A stretch of 64,000 bases of DNA, taken from NCBI GenBank assembly GCA_037445555.1, contig JBBIKG010000019.1, forward strand, positions 1 through 64,000, given 5' to 3'. Every line of letters begins with the position of its first letter. Position 1 is the first letter of the stretch. Shown piece after piece: positions 1-7,931 of the stretch. Made by a program: the position numbers and the translations under genes. This stretch comes from JAAYJT01 sp037445555. GTDB lineage: Bacteria > Bacteroidota > Bacteroidia > Bacteroidales > JAAYJT01. The notes beneath the pieces were generated by a model, which made no database searches, was not told the DNA's origin, and saw nothing but the letters and a program-made list of their open reading frames with translations.

Positions 1-75
1 GGTAAGGGGTTGGCCTTGACGGATCAGTTCGGCAGCTTTCTTGCTGAACTCATACCAGTTAATTTTTTCTTCCAT
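1..75 (-). CDS. Transposase N-terminus, IS256-like (partial, runs off left edge)
   Basis: An ATG at 75 on the minus strand opens 25 codons that continue past the window edge. The peptide begins MEEKINWYEF and continues SKKAAELIRQGQPLT. The pattern of a short charged helix followed by a 'QGQPLT' turn resembles the N-termini of Bacteroidota IS256-family transposases, where a 'GKDGV' segment normally follows. Only 25 residues are visible, with no catalytic DDE residue, so the family is a guess from a short match. Its position at the edge of a probable IS terminus and against a shortened neighbouring gene supports it. It could also be an unrelated small protein. Confidence 0.5.
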   Translation of the reverse strand, partial: MEEKINWYEFSKKAAELIRQGQPLT

Positions 76-82
76 ATAGTGT

Positions 83-106
83 TCAAATTTAGTGTTTTAA
101 ATTTGA
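83..106. repeat. 9-bp perfect inverted repeat beside the IS-like end
   Basis: TCAAATTTA (83-91) and TAAATTTGA (98-106) are perfect inverted copies separated by six bases. The outer flanks GTGT/ACAC extend the symmetry with one slipped base. It lies between the transposase start and the probable element terminus, so it may be a subterminal transposase-binding site or a hairpin limiting transcription read-in. No T-tract follows. Confidence 0.5.
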
Positions 107-115
107 CACAGTTTA

Positions 116-1246
116 ATGAGCAGTCTCTATTCTTCAGTAACCCGTTACAAATCAATCGCAACTTTTTCAACCGTACTTTTCTTAACTCTTTCCACTGGTG
201 TGTCGAATTATACCAGCCAGATAATGCCGGACATATTTACTGGAATGTTGATAATCTCTTCTGCGATGTTATTAATTGAAACATCTGGCAAGTGGCGTTT
301 GATATTATTTCTTTTAGCTGTTTTTGCTTCGGCAATGCATTCTTCTAACATTCTCCTTATTACAGCGCTTTCACTTTTTGGATTTTCTTCTGTTGCAATG
401 TTCTATAGTCATTTCCATAAAACTAAGCAACTATTATTATATACCGCACTGCTTGCTTTTTCCCCTCCGTTGCTCATCGCTTCCACTAATTATTTTGTTT
501 CTGATCAGTTTTATTTAACTAAATCTTCTCACATCTTCCTGATGGGTCGTTTGGTGGAAACCGGTTGTTTGGAAGAGTTTCTTAGGATCGAGTCTACTAA
601 TCAGAATTATTCATTACATGCATTTAAAGACAATATGCCAGAAAAAGCGTGGCAGTTCATTTGGGATGAGGCAAGTCCTCTATATGCCGGAGACTGTGCA
701 CAAAATGGCGGCTGGTCCAATTGTTGGCTTGAAAAAAATGGAGAATATAAAGAGATAATTAAAACCGCTCTTGGAAACCAGCATATTTTATCGCGGTTCA
801 TTAAAGCAGGTTTGACTGACTGGTTAAAGCAAATTATTGATTTTGAAACTGGTGCATTGGATAAACAAGGTGAGAATTCTGCGTTTTCTTCGATAATCCA
901 GAAACGTTTCAGCGATGGAGGTTGTTTCCGTAATTCAAAACAATACCATCAAAATCTATTTTTCCAAACAGGGAGTAAGATTCAGTTTTGGACCGTTATA
1001 TGTTGTCTCATTCTTCTAGCCTATTTGTTGATAAAACCCTTGAGGAATAACAAAGATTTTCATAAGATTCGGATATTATATGTCATGATTTTTTTAGGAC
1101 TTGTCATTAACGCATTCGTTTGTGCTGTTTTATCCAATGTACTTAATCGGTATCAGGGGCGCGTTGTTTGGATAATTCCTCTGCTTTGTGTTCTCGCGGT
1201 CTTCTTTGTGATCGGACGTAAACATTCTGGCGATCAAAAATTGTAG
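116..1246 (+). CDS. Multi-pass membrane protein, unrecognised family, probably 5'-truncated
   Basis: The frame has 376 codons. The translation has about four hydrophobic helices between residues 14 and 122, a soluble loop of about 160 residues (roughly 125-285), and three more helices (about 291-309, 321-343, 349-367). This resembles polytopic membrane proteins with a large outer domain, but I do not recognise the family. Stops at 98 and 104 lie in frame just before the ATG at 116, and that ATG abuts the probable end of an insertion sequence, so the original N-terminal part has probably been cut off. The gene is visibly more AT-rich than tnaA and the genes after it, which suggests recent acquisition or decay. 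It may be a non-functional remnant. Confidence 0.6.
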   Translation: MSSLYSSVTRYKSIATFSTVLFLTLSTGVSNYTSQIMPDIFTGMLIISSAMLLIETSGKWRLILFLLAVFASAMHSSNILLITALSLFGFSSVAMFYSHFHKTKQLLLYTALLAFSPPLLIASTNYFVSDQFYLTKSSHIFLMGRLVETGCLEEFLRIESTNQNYSLHAFKDNMPEKAWQFIWDEASPLYAGDCAQNGGWSNCWLEKNGEYKEIIKTALGNQHILSRFIKAGLTDWLKQIIDFETGALDKQGENSAFSSIIQKRFSDGGCFRNSKQYHQNLFFQTGSKIQFWTVICCLILLAYLLIKPLRNNKDFHKIRILYVMIFLGLVINAFVCAVLSNVLNRYQGRVVWIIPLLCVLAVFFVIGRKHSGDQKL

Positions 1247-1267
1247 GGTTCTTTGATAGTAAGCACC

Positions 1268-1293
1268 AAGGAGGTTGATGGCATTTCCTCCTT
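1268..1293 (+). terminator. Possible transcription terminator hairpin
   Basis: AAGGAGG (1268-1274) and CCTCCTT (1287-1293) form a perfect 7-bp stem with a 12-base loop, 21 bases after the membrane-protein stop codon. Only a short T-rich stretch (TTCTC) follows, so the terminator role is plausible but not strong. The AAGGAGG arm is not close enough to a start codon to be a ribosome-binding site. Confidence 0.35.
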
Positions 1294-1385
1294 TTCTCAA
1301 TGTTGAGATTTTCGAACGCTTTACTCGGTTTTAATATTTTGTGTTACGAATAGGTTTGTCAGCAGGTCAACATCAGCATTTTTTT

Positions 1386-1393
1386 TACTTTTG
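1386..1393 (+). promoter_or_regulatory. Candidate -7 box (TACTTTTG) for the tnaA leader
   Basis: TACTTTTG matches the Bacteroidota TAnnTTTG -7 element. Use of it would give tnaA an untranslated leader of about 170 bases that contains the short ORF at 1415. No TTG lies at the ideal distance upstream, so support is limited to the -7 match and its position in the only gene-free stretch longer than 300 bases in the window (1247-1572). Confidence 0.35.
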
Positions 1394-1414
1394 AGCCTAG
1401 CAATCCTTCATCCT

Positions 1415-1501
1415 ATGAACAAGGTTTGTTTGATGCACCGCAATACCAAAAGCATTTATCAAAACCTCAAGAACCGTGATGATTTCGGGCTGATACCCTG
1501 A
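1415..1501 (+). CDS. Candidate leader peptide upstream of tryptophanase (28 codons, ends Pro-UGA)
   Basis: An ATG at 1415 opens 28 codons, beginning MNKVCLMHRN and ending DDFGLIP before a TGA stop at 1499-1501, 71 bases before the tnaA start. In Escherichia coli the 24-codon TnaC leader also ends in proline followed by UGA, and free tryptophan stalls the ribosome there. This peptide lacks the tryptophan residue that TnaC needs, so it is not a direct homologue. A small stem, CCCTG/CAGGG (1496-1512), overlaps the Pro-stop codons. It may be a chance ORF; its place in the tnaA leader and the Pro-UGA end make it worth recording. Confidence 0.3.
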   Translation: MNKVCLMHRNTKSIYQNLKNRDDFGLIP

Positions 1502-1572
1502 TCTGTACAGGGCTTTCCCAACCCGGCTTTCCTATTGGAATTATCATTGTTTTATCTTAAATGCTTCTTATC

Positions 1573-2952
1573 ATGGATTTTCCCTTTGCCGAAAGTTATA
1601 AAATCAAGATGGTCGAGCCAATCCGAAAAAGCTCACCCGCAGAGCGTCAGGACTGGATCAGGCAGGCACACTACAACCTTTTCAACTTGCGCAGCGAGCA
1701 GGTGTTTATTGATTTGCTCACCGATAGTGGCACAGGTGCCATGAGTGATCGCCAGTGGTCGGCCATGATGCAAGGCGACGAAAGTTATGCCGGAGCCTCC
1801 TCGTATTATAACCTCAAGTCAGCCATACAGGATATCCTGGGTTTTGAATATTTTCTGCCCGCCCATCAAGGCCGGGCGGCCGAAAATGTGCTCTTCAGTG
1901 TGCTGGTAAAAGACGGTGATCTCATTCCCGGAAATGCCCATTTCGATACTACCAAGGGACATATCGAGTTTCGGCATGCCTTTGCCGTGGACTGCACCAT
2001 CGACGAAGCCAGCGATCCCAGCGCCATCCATCCTTTCAAAGGAAATGTCGACCTGGATAAGCTTGAAGAGGTACTGCACTCCCATCCAAAAGACAAAATC
2101 CCTTTCATCATTGTCACCCTGACTTGCAACACTGCTGGAGGACAGCCTGTTTCGCTCGAAAATCTACGCGCCGTCAAAGCCCTCGCCGACCGATTCTCCG
2201 TTCCACTGATTTTTGATTCGGCGCGTTTTGCCGAAAATGCATACTTTATCAAAACCCGTGAGCCAGGGTATGCGCATAAGAGCATCCGCGAGATTGTCAG
2301 CGAAATGTTTGCCCTAGCCGACGCCATGACCATGAGCAGCAAGAAGGACGCCATCGTCAATATGGGCGGATTTATCGCCATGCGCAATGGAGAGCTGTTT
2401 CAGCAAGCCAGTGTCTATAATATCATGTTTGAGGGATTTGTGACCTACGGAGGCATGTCGGGGCGCGATATGAATGCGCTGGCGCAAGGGTTGTACGAAG
2501 GCACCGAATTCGACTACCTCGAAACGCGCATAAGGCAGGTGGAGTACCTGGGGCAGAAACTGCAGTCCTACGGAATCCCCATTGTGCAGCCCTGTGGTGG
2601 CCATGCCATCTTTGTGGATGCACTAAGTTTTCTTCCTTATATCAGGCGAGAAGAATTTCCTGCCCAAACTCTGGCCATTGAGTTGTACCTCGAAAGCGGG
2701 GTGCGGGGTGTTGAGCTGGGTGCCCTCATGGCCGACCGCGACCCTGTTACGCGCAAAAACCGTTTCCCTGCGCTCGAACTGGTCAGGCTGGCTATTCCAC
2801 GCAGGGTTTACACCAATAATCATATGGACTACATTGCTGCGGCGCTGGCACGTGTTTACGACAGGAGATTGTCGATTAACAGGGGCGTGCAGATCGTGAA
2901 AGAAGCACCCATTCTGAGGCATTTTACCATCAAATTGGAACCATGTGTCTGA
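1573..2952 (+). CDS. tnaA: Tryptophanase (L-tryptophan indole-lyase)
   Basis: This PLP enzyme of fold type I cleaves L-tryptophan to indole, pyruvate and ammonia in the cytoplasm. The 459-residue translation aligns along its length with the tryptophanase/tyrosine phenol-lyase family. Three discriminating positions point to tryptophanase: Asp125 in HFDTTKGH (Thr in tyrosine phenol-lyase), a Leu rather than Arg in the VELGA segment, and His450 in LRHFT (Phe in tyrosine phenol-lyase). The PLP lysine is expected at Lys258 in MSSKKDA. The ATG at 1573 is preferred to that at 1561 because family members begin close to the PFAESYKIK segment. It is convergent with the methyl-transfer operon and probably its own transcription unit with a long leader. 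Confidence 0.93.
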   Translation: MDFPFAESYKIKMVEPIRKSSPAERQDWIRQAHYNLFNLRSEQVFIDLLTDSGTGAMSDRQWSAMMQGDESYAGASSYYNLKSAIQDILGFEYFLPAHQGRAAENVLFSVLVKDGDLIPGNAHFDTTKGHIEFRHAFAVDCTIDEASDPSAIHPFKGNVDLDKLEEVLHSHPKDKIPFIIVTLTCNTAGGQPVSLENLRAVKALADRFSVPLIFDSARFAENAYFIKTREPGYAHKSIREIVSEMFALADAMTMSSKKDAIVNMGGFIAMRNGELFQQASVYNIMFEGFVTYGGMSGRDMNALAQGLYEGTEFDYLETRIRQVEYLGQKLQSYGIPIVQPCGGHAIFVDALSFLPYIRREEFPAQTLAIELYLESGVRGVELGALMADRDPVTRKNRFPALELVRLAIPRRVYTNNHMDYIAAALARVYDRRLSINRGVQIVKEAPILRHFTIKLEPCV

Positions 2953-2958
2953 TGATTG

Positions 2959-4401
2959 TCACGCCGGCAACGGCAGACCGGCTTCAAGAATGAGCCGTTT
3001 AGTGATTTCTTCCGATCCGAAGGTCATCAGGTGAAACCCGCTGACCCCCTGTTTTTGCCTGATAGTACTCATAAGTTCCAGCGAAATAGCGATCCCTTCT
3101 TCCGAAGCGGAAGGACCGGCCTTTTCAATCCTTTTCAATATACGTTCCGGAATGTTTACTCCCGGAATATTCTCGTGAAGGTGCCTTGCCATAGCTAAAC
3201 TTTTCAACGGGGTAATCCCCACTAAAACAAAAACTTTCTCAAATAAGCCATGTTTGTAAAGCTGTTCTAGCCAAAGTTCAAGTTTTTGATGGTCGAAGAT
3301 CAAATTGGTTTGAAAAAACTGCGCTCCGGCGTTTACTTTCTTTATTTCCCTGTAAATCTGAAGCTCGGGTTCCGCTGCAAAAGGCGATGTGGCGGCACCT
3401 AAAAACAATTTTGGGGGCGTTTTAATATTTCTTCCGTCAAGGTAGGTGCCTTCGTCACGCATCTTACGAAGAATCCAAAGCATCTGAACCGCATCAACGT
3501 CCAGCACCTGCATGTTGCTGCGTGGGGTTGGGCCAATGCGGGCGCTATCGCCCGATACGCAAAGAAGGTTCCTGATTCCCATGGCGCTGGCACCAATAAT
3601 CTCAGATTGTAGGCTGCTTCGGGTCTTTTCTCTGGCCGCCACTTGTAAAACCGGTTCAGCGCCCATACTGACAGCAATTTGTGAGCAGGCAACGCTCGAC
3701 ATGCGTGGACTGGCCGACGAGTTATCGGTAAAATTAATGGCCGTCACAAAGGGTTCGATGAATTTGATGGACTCTCGGAGTTTTGCAGAACCGGCTCCTA
3801 TTGGCGGGGTCACTTCGGTTGTGACAACAAACTCCCCGCTCCTGAGTCTGCGTTCAAGGTTGGAGATGGGTTCAGCATATGCCGGAGGATGATACACATC
3901 ATCGCCATTCCACCACCCAGGTTGCCGGACCGGTTTGAACACTTCCTCCCAAACCTCAGTTCTTCTGGATTTGTTGCCCGAAAAAAAACCACCTAGGAAT
4001 TTCCCTGTTCCTGTTTTTCTAACCGACCGAACCACATCTGCCCAGGTCTCTCCGCCGGCTTTATCCCAGTCGATGGGCGGCAGAACTTCGAGCAATCGTT
4101 GCTCCCGTCCTGTTTTCTTGGCCCTTTTCAGGATGTCGTACCAGATGCATTTCCTGCTTTCGTCCACATAGCATTTCTCTGGAGTTGAACCTCCACATGG
4201 CCCGTTTCGCAACCCCTTTGGACATTGCATATGGCAGATAAAGGCGGTTTCCTGCAGCAGGCAGTTTCCACACATGCGGCAGCCGAAAAGCGGTCCCTTG
4301 ACCATTCGTTCTGCCCTTACCAGCAGACGCATACCCAAGGGTTGTCTTTGAAAAGGAAAAAATGACGGTTGCCAGCGACGCTCAGATGAAAAAAGTGCCA
4401 T
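2959..4401 (-). CDS. metF: Fused MetV-MetF: methylenetetrahydrofolate reductase with cysteine-rich N-terminal domain
   Basis: The C-terminal part (about residues 185-480) is a methylenetetrahydrofolate reductase TIM barrel, reducing methylene-THF to methyl-THF. The first 170 residues are a cysteine-rich MetV-type domain with Cys at 41, 44, 47, 56, 60, 69, 77 and 85, including CRMCGNC and GPCGG. In acetogens MetV is a separate zinc-containing subunit that partners MetF; here both are in one 480-residue chain. The gene is last in the split methionine synthase operon, 11 bases after the folate:corrinoid methyltransferase, so it supplies that enzyme's methyl-THF. The electron donor cannot be read from the sequence: MetV-type enzymes may take electrons from partners other than NADH. 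It ends seven bases from the convergent tnaA. Confidence 0.87.
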   Translation of the reverse strand: MALFSSERRWQPSFFPFQRQPLGMRLLVRAERMVKGPLFGCRMCGNCLLQETAFICHMQCPKGLRNGPCGGSTPEKCYVDESRKCIWYDILKRAKKTGREQRLLEVLPPIDWDKAGGETWADVVRSVRKTGTGKFLGGFFSGNKSRRTEVWEEVFKPVRQPGWWNGDDVYHPPAYAEPISNLERRLRSGEFVVTTEVTPPIGAGSAKLRESIKFIEPFVTAINFTDNSSASPRMSSVACSQIAVSMGAEPVLQVAAREKTRSSLQSEIIGASAMGIRNLLCVSGDSARIGPTPRSNMQVLDVDAVQMLWILRKMRDEGTYLDGRNIKTPPKLFLGAATSPFAAEPELQIYREIKKVNAGAQFFQTNLIFDHQKLELWLEQLYKHGLFEKVFVLVGITPLKSLAMARHLHENIPGVNIPERILKRIEKAGPSASEEGIAISLELMSTIRQKQGVSGFHLMTFGSEEITKRLILEAGLPLPA

Positions 4402-4412
4402 GTGCTTCGGGT

Positions 4413-5261
4413 TTATGGTTCTGCTGCTAGAGTCTGATTTTGTTCTACATAGCGCATAGCATAATCATCACGGCCCAGTATCAGATCTGTTGCTCTTATG
4501 GCAGCTACTATTTTAGCAGGATTGGCAATCGGACACGTTAATCCATACCGTATGGCCAGCGTCATGAAAGCCGCGTTTAGAGCTTCGCGATCGGGCAAAC
4601 CAAATGAAATGTTACTGGCTCCCATCGTGATGTTCAATCCCAGCTTCTCATGAACCAATCGGATGGTTTCAAGGGTAACCATGCAGGCTTCTGGATCGGC
4701 ACTTACAGCCATGGCCAGTGGGTCGATGATTACATCTTCAGGCTTGATTCCGATTTGGACAGCACGGTTTAGAATTTTTTCTGCAATGGCTAACCGCTTG
4801 ATCGGATCGTGGGTTATTCCCTCATCATCCATGACCAGGCCAATGACGGCGGCATCAAAATCGTGTGCCAAGGGCAGAATGGCATCCAATGATTCTGCCT
4901 TTCCATTCACCGAATTGATTAGGCAACGCCCTTCTATTACTTTCAGAGCAGCTTCGATTGCTTTAGGATTGGGAGAATCAAGGCATAAGGGGATATCAAA
5001 GTGGGCCTGCAGCTGAAGCACTGCCATGGGTAACAGGGTGGCATCGTCAACCCCCGGAAACCCGACATTCACATCAAGCACATCAGCAAACGTGTTAATT
5101 TGGCTCTCTGCCAGTTGAATCATATACCCGAAATCGCCCAGCTGCAATGTACTCACCAGCTGTTTCCGGCGTGTGGGGTTGATGCACTCACCGATGAGTA
5201 CTACCGGTCCGGCTTTGTCGATAATCACCTCCCGGGACTTTCCTTGTAATCTCGTTTGCAT
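4413..5261 (-). CDS. Methyltetrahydrofolate:corrinoid methyltransferase (pterin-binding domain)
   Basis: A 282-residue pterin-binding TIM barrel of the dihydropteroate-synthase-like fold. Family landmarks are IGECINPT near the N-terminus, VLDVNVGFPG, LCLDSPNP, LINSVNGK and the conserved MGASNISFGLP. Such proteins (AcsE, MtgA and the folate domain of MetH) move the methyl group between methyl-THF and Co(I) of a corrinoid protein. Here it stands alone as the folate module of a split methionine synthase, between the activation protein (134 bases upstream) and the MetV-MetF fusion (11 bases downstream). The partner is very probably the corrinoid protein at 6149-6835. Size and motifs look complete. 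Confidence 0.87.
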   Translation of the reverse strand: MQTRLQGKSREVIIDKAGPVVLIGECINPTRRKQLVSTLQLGDFGYMIQLAESQINTFADVLDVNVGFPGVDDATLLPMAVLQLQAHFDIPLCLDSPNPKAIEAALKVIEGRCLINSVNGKAESLDAILPLAHDFDAAVIGLVMDDEGITHDPIKRLAIAEKILNRAVQIGIKPEDVIIDPLAMAVSADPEACMVTLETIRLVHEKLGLNITMGASNISFGLPDREALNAAFMTLAIRYGLTCPIANPAKIVAAIRATDLILGRDDYAMRYVEQNQTLAAEP

Positions 5262-5395
5262 GGTTATTCTTTATTCAATTTAAGGCTTGGGCATTTTATC
5301 CTTGTTAAATCTGAACTTGATAACAGGTACTGGGCAAATATACGGTATGTTCACACTCATTCATTCTGAGGGTTACCAACAGTCAACCATATGAT

Positions 5396-6100
5396 CTAAT
5401 TCGTCATACCTCTGTAAGGGCAGTTTTTCTTCCGGCATGTCGGGCACTGGTAATCGTTAAACCTGACCCGGGAACCAATACCGATCAATCCACTTACTGA
5501 CTTCACCGGAAGCATCAGGCTGGCAGCAGTAAGTTGAACCCCGATGGAGGAGCCCGGAACCAATGCAAATAACTTTTGTTGGTCCGACACGGGCCAGCCA
5601 CAATACCCCGGGCTATATCGGTTTGTGATTGCATAATTTGTTTCTTCTGCCTTTTTCAGAATGGTATTATGTATGTATTCGGCTGTCGCTTCTGCAATCT
5701 CCGATCCAATCAGGTCGCAGATAAGTCCCTCGAGCAGGTGGCCCTGGTTCATCAATTGACTGGCATATTCCTCAACAGCTCTGCCACAGGTTCCAATAAA
5801 AAACACAAGGTTGTCGCTACCGGCCAGACCAGAAGTTATTACTTTTCCCAGGCGAAATTGGTGTTGCCCGGCCAGCAATGTATTGGTGCTAAAACGAAAA
5901 TGCGTTGCGGATAGGGTTATATAGCAAACTGCCGGTGCAGATAAATCAAGGCACTCTTGTTCGAACAAGTCGATTTTATCGAGCAAGTACTGATCGGCCT
6001 GTTTTACTTCCATTCCTAAAGATTTGAGGATGTTACTCGTGGAAATTGTCAGATCTGATTTATCAGGGACAATATGTACGATCTTATCCGGCACAGACAA
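5396..6100 (-). CDS. Methionine synthase activation-domain-like protein (stand-alone)
   Basis: The 234-residue protein resembles the S-adenosylmethionine-binding activation domain at the C-terminus of MetH, which remethylates cobalamin that has oxidised to Co(II). The AdoMet-binding signature RYSPGY is at residues 161-166, followed by GWPVSDQQ, as in other stand-alone activation proteins. A CPTCRKKNCPYR cluster (Cys 219, 222, 227) closes the chain; such cysteines occur in this stand-alone family, and their role (metal or redox) is not something I can state. It sits 48 bases after the corrinoid protein gene. It probably reactivates that protein using AdoMet and a flavodoxin or ferredoxin encoded elsewhere. 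Confidence 0.82.
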   Translation of the reverse strand: MSVPDKIVHIVPDKSDLTISTSNILKSLGMEVKQADQYLLDKIDLFEQECLDLSAPAVCYITLSATHFRFSTNTLLAGQHQFRLGKVITSGLAGSDNLVFFIGTCGRAVEEYASQLMNQGHLLEGLICDLIGSEIAEATAEYIHNTILKKAEETNYAITNRYSPGYCGWPVSDQQKLFALVPGSSIGVQLTAASLMLPVKSVSGLIGIGSRVRFNDYQCPTCRKKNCPYRGMTN

Positions 6101-6148
6101 AGGTTTTAATAGCTGAGTTGGAAATGCGGGAATGAACCCAGCTTGAAG

Positions 6149-6835
6149 TTATGATTCAACTAGTGAATTGATCAGTTGCACTGCTTTTTGGGGGTCGGGG
6201 GCATATCCATCGGCGCCGATCCTGGTGCTAAACTCCTCATTTACGGGTGCACCTCCAACTATGACTTTCGAGGCCGGAAATTCTGCTTTTAAATCACGCA
6301 CAATTATTTGCATGTTTTCCATGGTGGTGGTTAGTAATGCCGACAAGCCCACAACGGCATCTTTGTGCTCGTCCAATGCCTGCTTGAATCGGGGTGCTCC
6401 GACATCCACCCCCAGATCAATTACCTCGTAACCCGCGCCTTCAACGATCATAGCCACCAAGTTTTTCCCGATGTCATGTAAATCTCCGGCAACCGTTCCG
6501 ATGATGAATTTACCCTTTCGGGCCACTGCGCCTGACTGAAAAAAGGGTTTCAGATGTGCCATAGCAGCATTCATCGCCTTAGCGGAAATCAACATCTGGG
6601 GTACGAAAATTTTCTTCTCCGAAAACTTCTGACCTACCCGGTTCATGGCTTCAATCAGTGCTAAATTAAGTATTTCCGACGGTTCGATGGCGGAGTCCAA
6701 AGCCAGACGGGTCCATTCATCAGCTCCGTCCATACCTCTCATCGCGGGAGGGAATGGGGCGTCGCGGTTAACTTTTCCAAACTCTACACATTCAAGTATT
6801 TTAAGAAGGATTTCGTTCTTGTCCATATTATTCAA
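6149..6835 (-). CDS. Corrinoid (cobalamin-binding) methyl-carrier protein, MetH/MtbC-like
   Basis: A 228-residue protein with a helical cap domain (about residues 35-100) and a Rossmann-like B12-binding domain. The lower-ligand motif DxHxxG is present as D118-L-H120-D-I-G123, followed by the supporting GLSAL and VGGAPV segments typical of the fold. The bound cobalamin cycles between Co(I) and methyl-Co(III), carrying the methyl group from methyl-THF to homocysteine. It is the central module of the operon, 64 bases after the homocysteine methyltransferase gene and 48 before the activation gene. By family it could equally be called a dimethylamine-type corrinoid protein; the neighbours favour methionine synthesis. 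Confidence 0.9.
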   Translation of the reverse strand: MNNMDKNEILLKILECVEFGKVNRDAPFPPAMRGMDGADEWTRLALDSAIEPSEILNLALIEAMNRVGQKFSEKKIFVPQMLISAKAMNAAMAHLKPFFQSGAVARKGKFIIGTVAGDLHDIGKNLVAMIVEGAGYEVIDLGVDVGAPRFKQALDEHKDAVVGLSALLTTTMENMQIIVRDLKAEFPASKVIVGGAPVNEEFSTRIGADGYAPDPQKAVQLINSLVES

Positions 6836-6899
6836 ATTCTGTATATTATATTTCGCTTTCCAATAAAACTGGTCTGGTGGTTGTGTTGTGCATGATTGT

Positions 6900-7808
6900 T
6901 TACACCAACCTGTTGTTACGATTAAATAAGGCGGTTTGTTCGGCCATGAGCCGGATGTGATCAGGAGTGGTTCCGCAACATCCGCCTATGATACTTGCTC
7001 CTGCTTCAATCAGCGGATTTACAAGGGAGGCCATATGCTCCGGTGTGTCGCTGTAGAAGGTTTTTCCATCCCGGTATACCGGATTGCCAGCATTGGCGTG
7101 TACCAGAATGGGTATGTGCGGATTCGCTGCTCTTATCTCTCTTACGATATCGATCATCTCTATCATGCCGTTTCCACAGTTGGCCCCAATAACATGAACA
7201 CCCGCTTTCGTGAGTTCTTCTGCCATTTGGGTGGGAGATACGCCCATCATGGTGTGAAAGGACTTCTCTCCCGTTTTTTCGAATGTCATCGTACAAACCA
7301 CTTCACATGCCGTGTTCTCAAGACAAGCCTTAACGGCAATCAACGCTTCGTCAATATCCGACATGGTTTCGAGGATAAGGGCATCGACGCCCCCGGCCTC
7401 AAGCGACAATGCCTGCTGCTTATATGCGTTATACAATTGACCTTCGGTTACATCGCCCATCATAAGCAGTTTACCTGTTGGACCCATTGAGCCGAGCACA
7501 ATGGCCTCATTACCCGCTGCCAGGCGCGAGATGGCTGCAGCAGCCAGGTTGAATTCTTCAACCTTATCGGCCTTGCCGTATCGCTGCAATTTAAAAACAT
7601 TGCCACCGAAACTATTGGTTTCAATCAAATCCGATCCTGCATCCAGATAACTCCTGGCGATACTATACATCTCATCCCGTCTGGTAACATTCCACAGTTC
7701 GTGGCATTCGCCTGCAGCCAACCCTTTTTCGAGCATTAAGGTGCCCCAAGCTCCATCGGAAGTAAGTACACCTTTTCCTCTAATCCTGCTTGTAACCGAG
7801 TGCCTCAT
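6900..7808 (-). CDS. Homocysteine S-methyltransferase module of a split methionine synthase
   Basis: A 302-residue Zn-dependent homocysteine methyltransferase barrel matching the N-terminal module of MetH. All three zinc-ligand cysteines are present: Cys211 in GANCGNG and Cys277/Cys278 in GGCCGTT. The early segments GAWGT and TNSFGGN also fit. It makes methionine from homocysteine using a methyl-corrinoid protein. It is the first gene of a five-gene minus-strand operon holding the cobalamin, activation, folate and MetV-MetF functions, so the operon together covers what full-length MetH plus MetF would do. It is shorter than BHMT and close to the size of the isolated MetH domain, which fits a genuine split enzyme rather than a truncated MetH. 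Confidence 0.9.
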   Translation of the reverse strand: MRHSVTSRIRGKGVLTSDGAWGTLMLEKGLAAGECHELWNVTRRDEMYSIARSYLDAGSDLIETNSFGGNVFKLQRYGKADKVEEFNLAAAAISRLAAGNEAIVLGSMGPTGKLLMMGDVTEGQLYNAYKQQALSLEAGGVDALILETMSDIDEALIAVKACLENTACEVVCTMTFEKTGEKSFHTMMGVSPTQMAEELTKAGVHVIGANCGNGMIEMIDIVREIRAANPHIPILVHANAGNPVYRDGKTFYSDTPEHMASLVNPLIEAGASIIGGCCGTTPDHIRLMAEQTALFNRNNRLV

Positions 7809-7914
7809 AATTTATTCTATGTATTTTATGCCTTTTTATTCATTCTCATCGGTCACAGTTGCATGCTTTGAAAGAGGTTTCATCGCACTAAAGGTAGATC
7901 TGTATAAAGCGTAA

Positions 7915-7922
7915 CAAATATA
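7915..7922 (-). promoter_or_regulatory. -7 box (TATATTTG) of the split methionine synthase operon
   Basis: On the minus strand the sequence reads TATATTTG, matching TAnnTTTG. It would give a leader of about 100 bases before the homocysteine methyltransferase ATG at 7808. No good TTG was seen at the -33 position. The leader was read for known SAM or cobalamin riboswitch motifs and none was recognised. The box lies back to back with the promoter of the UroD-like gene. Confidence 0.45.
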
Positions 7923-7931
7923 TAGCATTCA

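Larger units (their letters stand above)
1..115. mobile_element. Right-hand end of an IS256-like insertion sequence (partial)
   Basis: The first 115 bases hold the start of a transposase-like gene on the minus strand, a 9-bp palindrome, and then the sequence TGACACAGTTT directly before the ATG of the next, oppositely oriented gene. That arrangement is what the end of an insertion sequence looks like: a terminal repeat just upstream of an outward-lying transposase start. The exact terminus (about 110-115) and any target duplication cannot be fixed because the other end lies outside the window. The family call rests only on the transposase N-terminus and is an inference. Confidence 0.45.

Noticed and set aside
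10..279. An 89-codon plus-strand frame over the left edge
   Set aside because: It begins with TTG, overlaps the transposase-like start on the opposite strand and the membrane gene in another frame, and resembles no known protein.
1866..2387. A 173-codon open frame on the minus strand inside tnaA, and other long antisense frames such as 26586-27062 and 21390-21899
   Set aside because: They lie entirely opposite well-recognised genes, have no family resemblance, and their amino acid make-up is typical of shadow frames.
7809..7914. Possible SAM or cobalamin riboswitch in the leader of the homocysteine methyltransferase gene
   Set aside because: The leader was read for known riboswitch landmarks and none was found. 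Covariance-model search was not possible here.
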